Assembly: GCA_003993805.1 (NCBI GenBank)
Contig: RSEF01000031.1
Location: 50,428,984 to 50,492,983, forward strand
Length of the DNA: 64,000 nucleotides
DNA from: Himantopus leucocephalus
Taxonomy: Eukaryota > Chordata > Aves > Charadriiformes > Recurvirostridae
Direction of reading: 5' to 3'
Part shown: piece by piece, positions 60,626 through 64,000 of the stretch
How positions within the stretch are numbered: position 1 is the first letter of the stretch
Layout: each line of letters begins with the position of its first letter
Made by a program: the position numbers and the translations under genes
The notes under the pieces: generated by a model
Databases searched by the model: none
What the model was told of the DNA's origin: nothing
The model's input: only the letters and a program-made list of their open reading frames with translations

Positions 60626-63600
60626 GTAAATACAAAATGGAATAAACAGCAAATGGAGCACATCAACGGTCTATCCAGCTTGACATCCTGCCTATGAGCC
60701 TAGGAGAGCTTGAAACAAGCAGGTGATAATTTTCCAGATAACTTTATGAGTGATTTCTTTTCCCAGAATAACTAACCATCTATTTATATTAAAGAAATCA
60801 CTGAGCCTGTGGTGTTGTTTTGGTTCTTGGTGATTTCTTTTTTGTTCCAGTAGTTTATCTGGGCTTTCCCCCACCTCTCCCTAGCAGTTTCAGCCTTCAG
60901 TGTCTACACTACTTAGTGGCAAAGATTTCAGCAATTTGCTTTGAGGTTTGTGGAAGAAATATCTCCCATTTATCTTTGCAATGATGTCTACAAATGTCAT
61001 CTTTTAATGGTGTCTACAAACATCATTTGACCTCTCCAGCTGTTTGGGGAGAAAGCATGAGCAGTCAGTTTCTAGATACACTTTCCACATCACTCAAGTT
61101 TTTCTACACCTGCTAGTTGCTTTTTTGTGGGCTGAAGAATAAGCTTACTTATCACTCTAATAGGTACCATGCCAAACCTCTGAACAGGACATCTGGGACT
61201 CTGGAACACTCCTTTTCCTCCCACATTGCAGTGGCTGACGTGGCTCTTTGGCTCCAATAGCATTTTCTACCACTGCATCATAGTCTTCCCAGGACTGCAC
61301 ATCCTCGTGAAGCCAGCAGGGTGGGAGAGAGAGGGACCACCTAGAGCTTGCCTAAGTCACGCAGGAATTGCCTGTCATTTTGTCTGCCCAAATTGGATGA
61401 AGTCCGTTTCAGCAGAGACAGGCATGGTGGGATGGCAGGACCTGTGACTGCTGTCACTCTTGCTGGTAGATCTAATGGTGCTGGGTCCTCAGGTGACCTA
61501 ATCTGTAAAACAAGGAGGACCATGCTTTGCCTGTGGCAAGAGTAGGCTCGTTGCAGACTTTCAAGTGACTAGATTTCTACTGTGCCAGCACCAGTTACCA
61601 AAGGCAGATGTGTGTGCTTTGCAGTTGTGTCTGTAGCTTCAACCTACTAACGGCTCATTCCAGCACTGCTGGCACCATAGCAGCAAAACCCGCCTGCCAA
61701 CCTGCCTGCACATGTTGGGGGCTCATGCATGTTGATCTCTGTGCTACCGTAGCAATAACTGCTAGTAACATCCAACCGCCCTTGATATCTTTGATATATC
61801 GCTGCATGGTGGATGTAGGACTGTCAGAGAAGCAGAAAAGCACACACTACTCTGTCCTGAAAAACTGTGTGAACTAGGTGCCTCAGGCTGGAAAAGACTT
61901 TCCTCTTCTCAGCCTACTTCTGTTTTAACAAAGATATGCCATCAGGTTACTGAGTACCTATCTGTTTAACTGTCTTAATTCCTGCTGAGGGAACTTCTGC
62001 CAGGATTGCAACCTAGGCATTTTACTTCTGGCCAAATTATTATTCTGTTTCCATTTCCTGGAATGAAAATAATAATCACTAATTATGATGACAGAAATTA
62101 CTATAGATATAGTAGGTCCAAAATGAATTAGTCCTCTCAGAGTCACAAGGATTGAGACTTTACAAGACAAATGGCCTTCTGTTTCCTGACACTTTTTCAT
62201 CTGCTCTCTCATAAGCCAAATTGCGGTGGCTGGATGACATTTCTGTACTTGTTTACATTGCAATTTTTCTCCTCAAGGGCTGGGTTTTAGTTCCTCAGTA
62301 TAAACAGACTTTGCTTAGAGTATTCAGTTGTAGCCTCTTCTGAAGGCTGTATTTCATTACATGACAATAACAACTGTTATTGTTAATACTCTTTCTTGCA
62401 GCCAAGAATCAAGTCTTGAGGGCAGCACTGAAGTTTGATGTTTGAAAATGTCTCTGGTTTGATAACCAATTTGTGCTTCTCTGCAGAGTGAGGGGTAGGC
62501 ATACAGGGTTGGTCTGCAGGAAGATTCTCTGGGATCAAGTCCCACCAGGATTTGTGTGCTAGGTGCTGGCAAGCTGTTCCTTCATTGAAGATCTGGGTGT
62601 AGACCAATTACCTGTGTTGAGGGAGCTCGATTCAGAGCTAGGGCCTCTAAAATGCTTGGCATTGCAACACAAAGATGAGTGGCACCCCCCAAAATTTTCA
62701 GGCTCCAGAGCCAATCATTCTGTTACTGGTGTAAATAGGAATTGCACAGAAACTGATTCCAGAAAAAAGTGATTTTCTGCTGCTTCTGCAATGCACAGAG
62801 AAAATGTACAAAACCCAAACCCATTTGCATTTTAATCTTTGTGCTAAATTTGTAAAACAAAAAACCCAATGCACCTAGAGGATGATCTGGACAATTGCAA
62901 GATCATTCATATTTTTCTGTTTCAAGCATTTCATCTTTACAAAGAGCAGAGGAAACAGTGTGTGAGTGGCAGAAGATGGTAGGGATGGGGCATGGGTCTG
63001 CACAGAGATGCTCACATTGGGCCTGTCCCACTGGTCCTTTGATCCTGAGGTCTTAGACTGTTCTGTGTAGCAGCTGGGGATCCTAAGAAAACAGATGATC
63101 CCAAAGGTACAGGTAGACACTTCGACCATGGTGAGGGACAGAAATGGTGACTCAGAAAACTCTGTAGATTGAGACCTGGCTTTGTACAGTTATATGAAAC
63201 TATACTCATTCCACCAGGTCTCTTTTTTGACTGCCGAGGTTTTGCTCAGCTCTGGCCCACTGCTTCAGATAGGCTCTATCTCATCGCACTGTTACGGTGG
63301 GATCTGTCATTATACTGCAACAAAAAAGTTTTTGTCTCCATTCCCTTAATTTTTTCATAGAATAGCCAAAGTGAGAAAAATTGTTATGCTCCATTTGGCC
63401 TTTTTCAAGCACGTATTATTTGGAGCTGTGGTGGTGCGACCATGGCATTTCTGACTGTTCCAGTTTTCGCCTCTGGGCAGGATTATTAATGTTTCTGCTT
63501 TTTTGGGAACGGCCACCATCTTCCGCTCTGGGATGATGTTCTACTCCTTAATGATCTGCTGATAAGAAGCTTCAGATCTGCACTTTCAGTTCCTGGTCAA

Positions 63601-64000
63601 GAGGGAATCTTGGCCTTAGTTTTGGAAGTTCCTGTAAGTAGTAGCCGCTATAATAATTCATAAGCCAAATAAATACACCTTGCTTGGCTTGCTTGCTTTA
63701 AAATTTGTGAGCAGTTACTGGAAAATACAAAAACAAAATGGCATTGTTAGTTGCTGTAGGGAGGGAAAGCTTTTTAATCATGGGATGCTATAAGTATTGA
63801 GGATGTTTGTTTAAGACTGAGTAGAAACATTTTCCTACAGACCAACTTCCTGTGGAGGAAGATCAGTTCTGGTAGGGTTTTTCAAATTGAGTTCTGCATC
63901 TGGGAATTGGGTGGTGAAGGAAACAGAGGGGAGGAGAGAAAGAGAAAGTGAAAAGGAGGCTAATTAAATAATTATTTCAATGAGGCCAGTGCGGCAATGA
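60626..64000. other. Gene-free stretch to window end
   Basis: No recognised gene. Contents: a possible old repeat at 60668-60700 (GGTCTATCCAGCTTGACATC, then CTGCCT), an imperfect 24-26 base repeat at 60980-61029, and a purine-rich patch at 63920-63958. Open frames do not exceed 101 codons and show no domain. A patch at 61487-61515 (AATCTGTAAAACAAGG) recalls MIR but is too short. Confidence 0.62.
60980..61029. repeat. Imperfect tandem repeat with hairpin units
   Basis: AATGATGTCTACAAATGTCA (first unit, from 60980) and AATGGTGTCTACAAACATCA (second unit, from 61006) are diverged copies of one unit. Each has near-complementary ends (AATGNTG and CATCNTT), so each could form a small stem around TCTACAAA. 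Confidence 0.7.

Noticed and set aside
60668..60712. Old interspersed repeat beginning GGTCTATCCAGC
   Set aside because: It resembles a GGTCCATCTAGCCCAGTATC-type repeat I recall from reptiles and birds, but the match is short and imperfect, so I mention it only in the stretch entry.

Overview
The window looks like bird nuclear DNA that is non-coding or nearly so: intergenic, or the introns of a very long gene. Three CR1 LINE remnants support a bird or close sauropsid. One is a 3' end finishing in the ATTCTATGATTCTATG-type terminus at 1-43, and two are on the minus strand near 53.9 and 57.9 kb. The rest of the sequence is unusually poor in young repeats, has modest GC, few CpG and no CpG island, and carries faint ancient repeats that resemble MIR SINEs. 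I cannot name a species. One unresolved base (N) lies beside a poly(A) run at 17773.

No open frame in the window could be recognised as a known protein. The open frames are short, often overlap on both strands, and several of the longest lack an ATG or owe their length to T-rich or A-rich DNA. I therefore annotate no complete gene. No tRNA, rRNA, CRISPR array or recognisable retroviral gene was seen.

Layout: 0-14 kb is plain AT-rich DNA after the CR1 end. From 14 to 23.6 kb there are MIR-like pieces and a GC-richer, CpG-poor interval (about 21.2-22.3 kb) with a good TATA-like motif. From 23.6 to 35.3 kb the DNA is plain, with one MIR-like piece at 31 kb. The 34.7-40.6 kb part holds the most interesting exon-like segments on the minus strand, the best at 35797-35928. 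The 43-57 kb part has a palindromic ancient repeat, two short tandem duplications and several plus-strand exon-like segments. The 53.9-64 kb part has the two minus-strand CR1 copies, an A-rich tract and another minus-strand exon-like segment at 59280-59356.

The exon-like calls rest only on splice-site consensus plus an open frame. Because similar segments appear on both strands, many must be chance pseudo-exons. They are leads to test by alignment, not established genes. No convincing new biological system was found.
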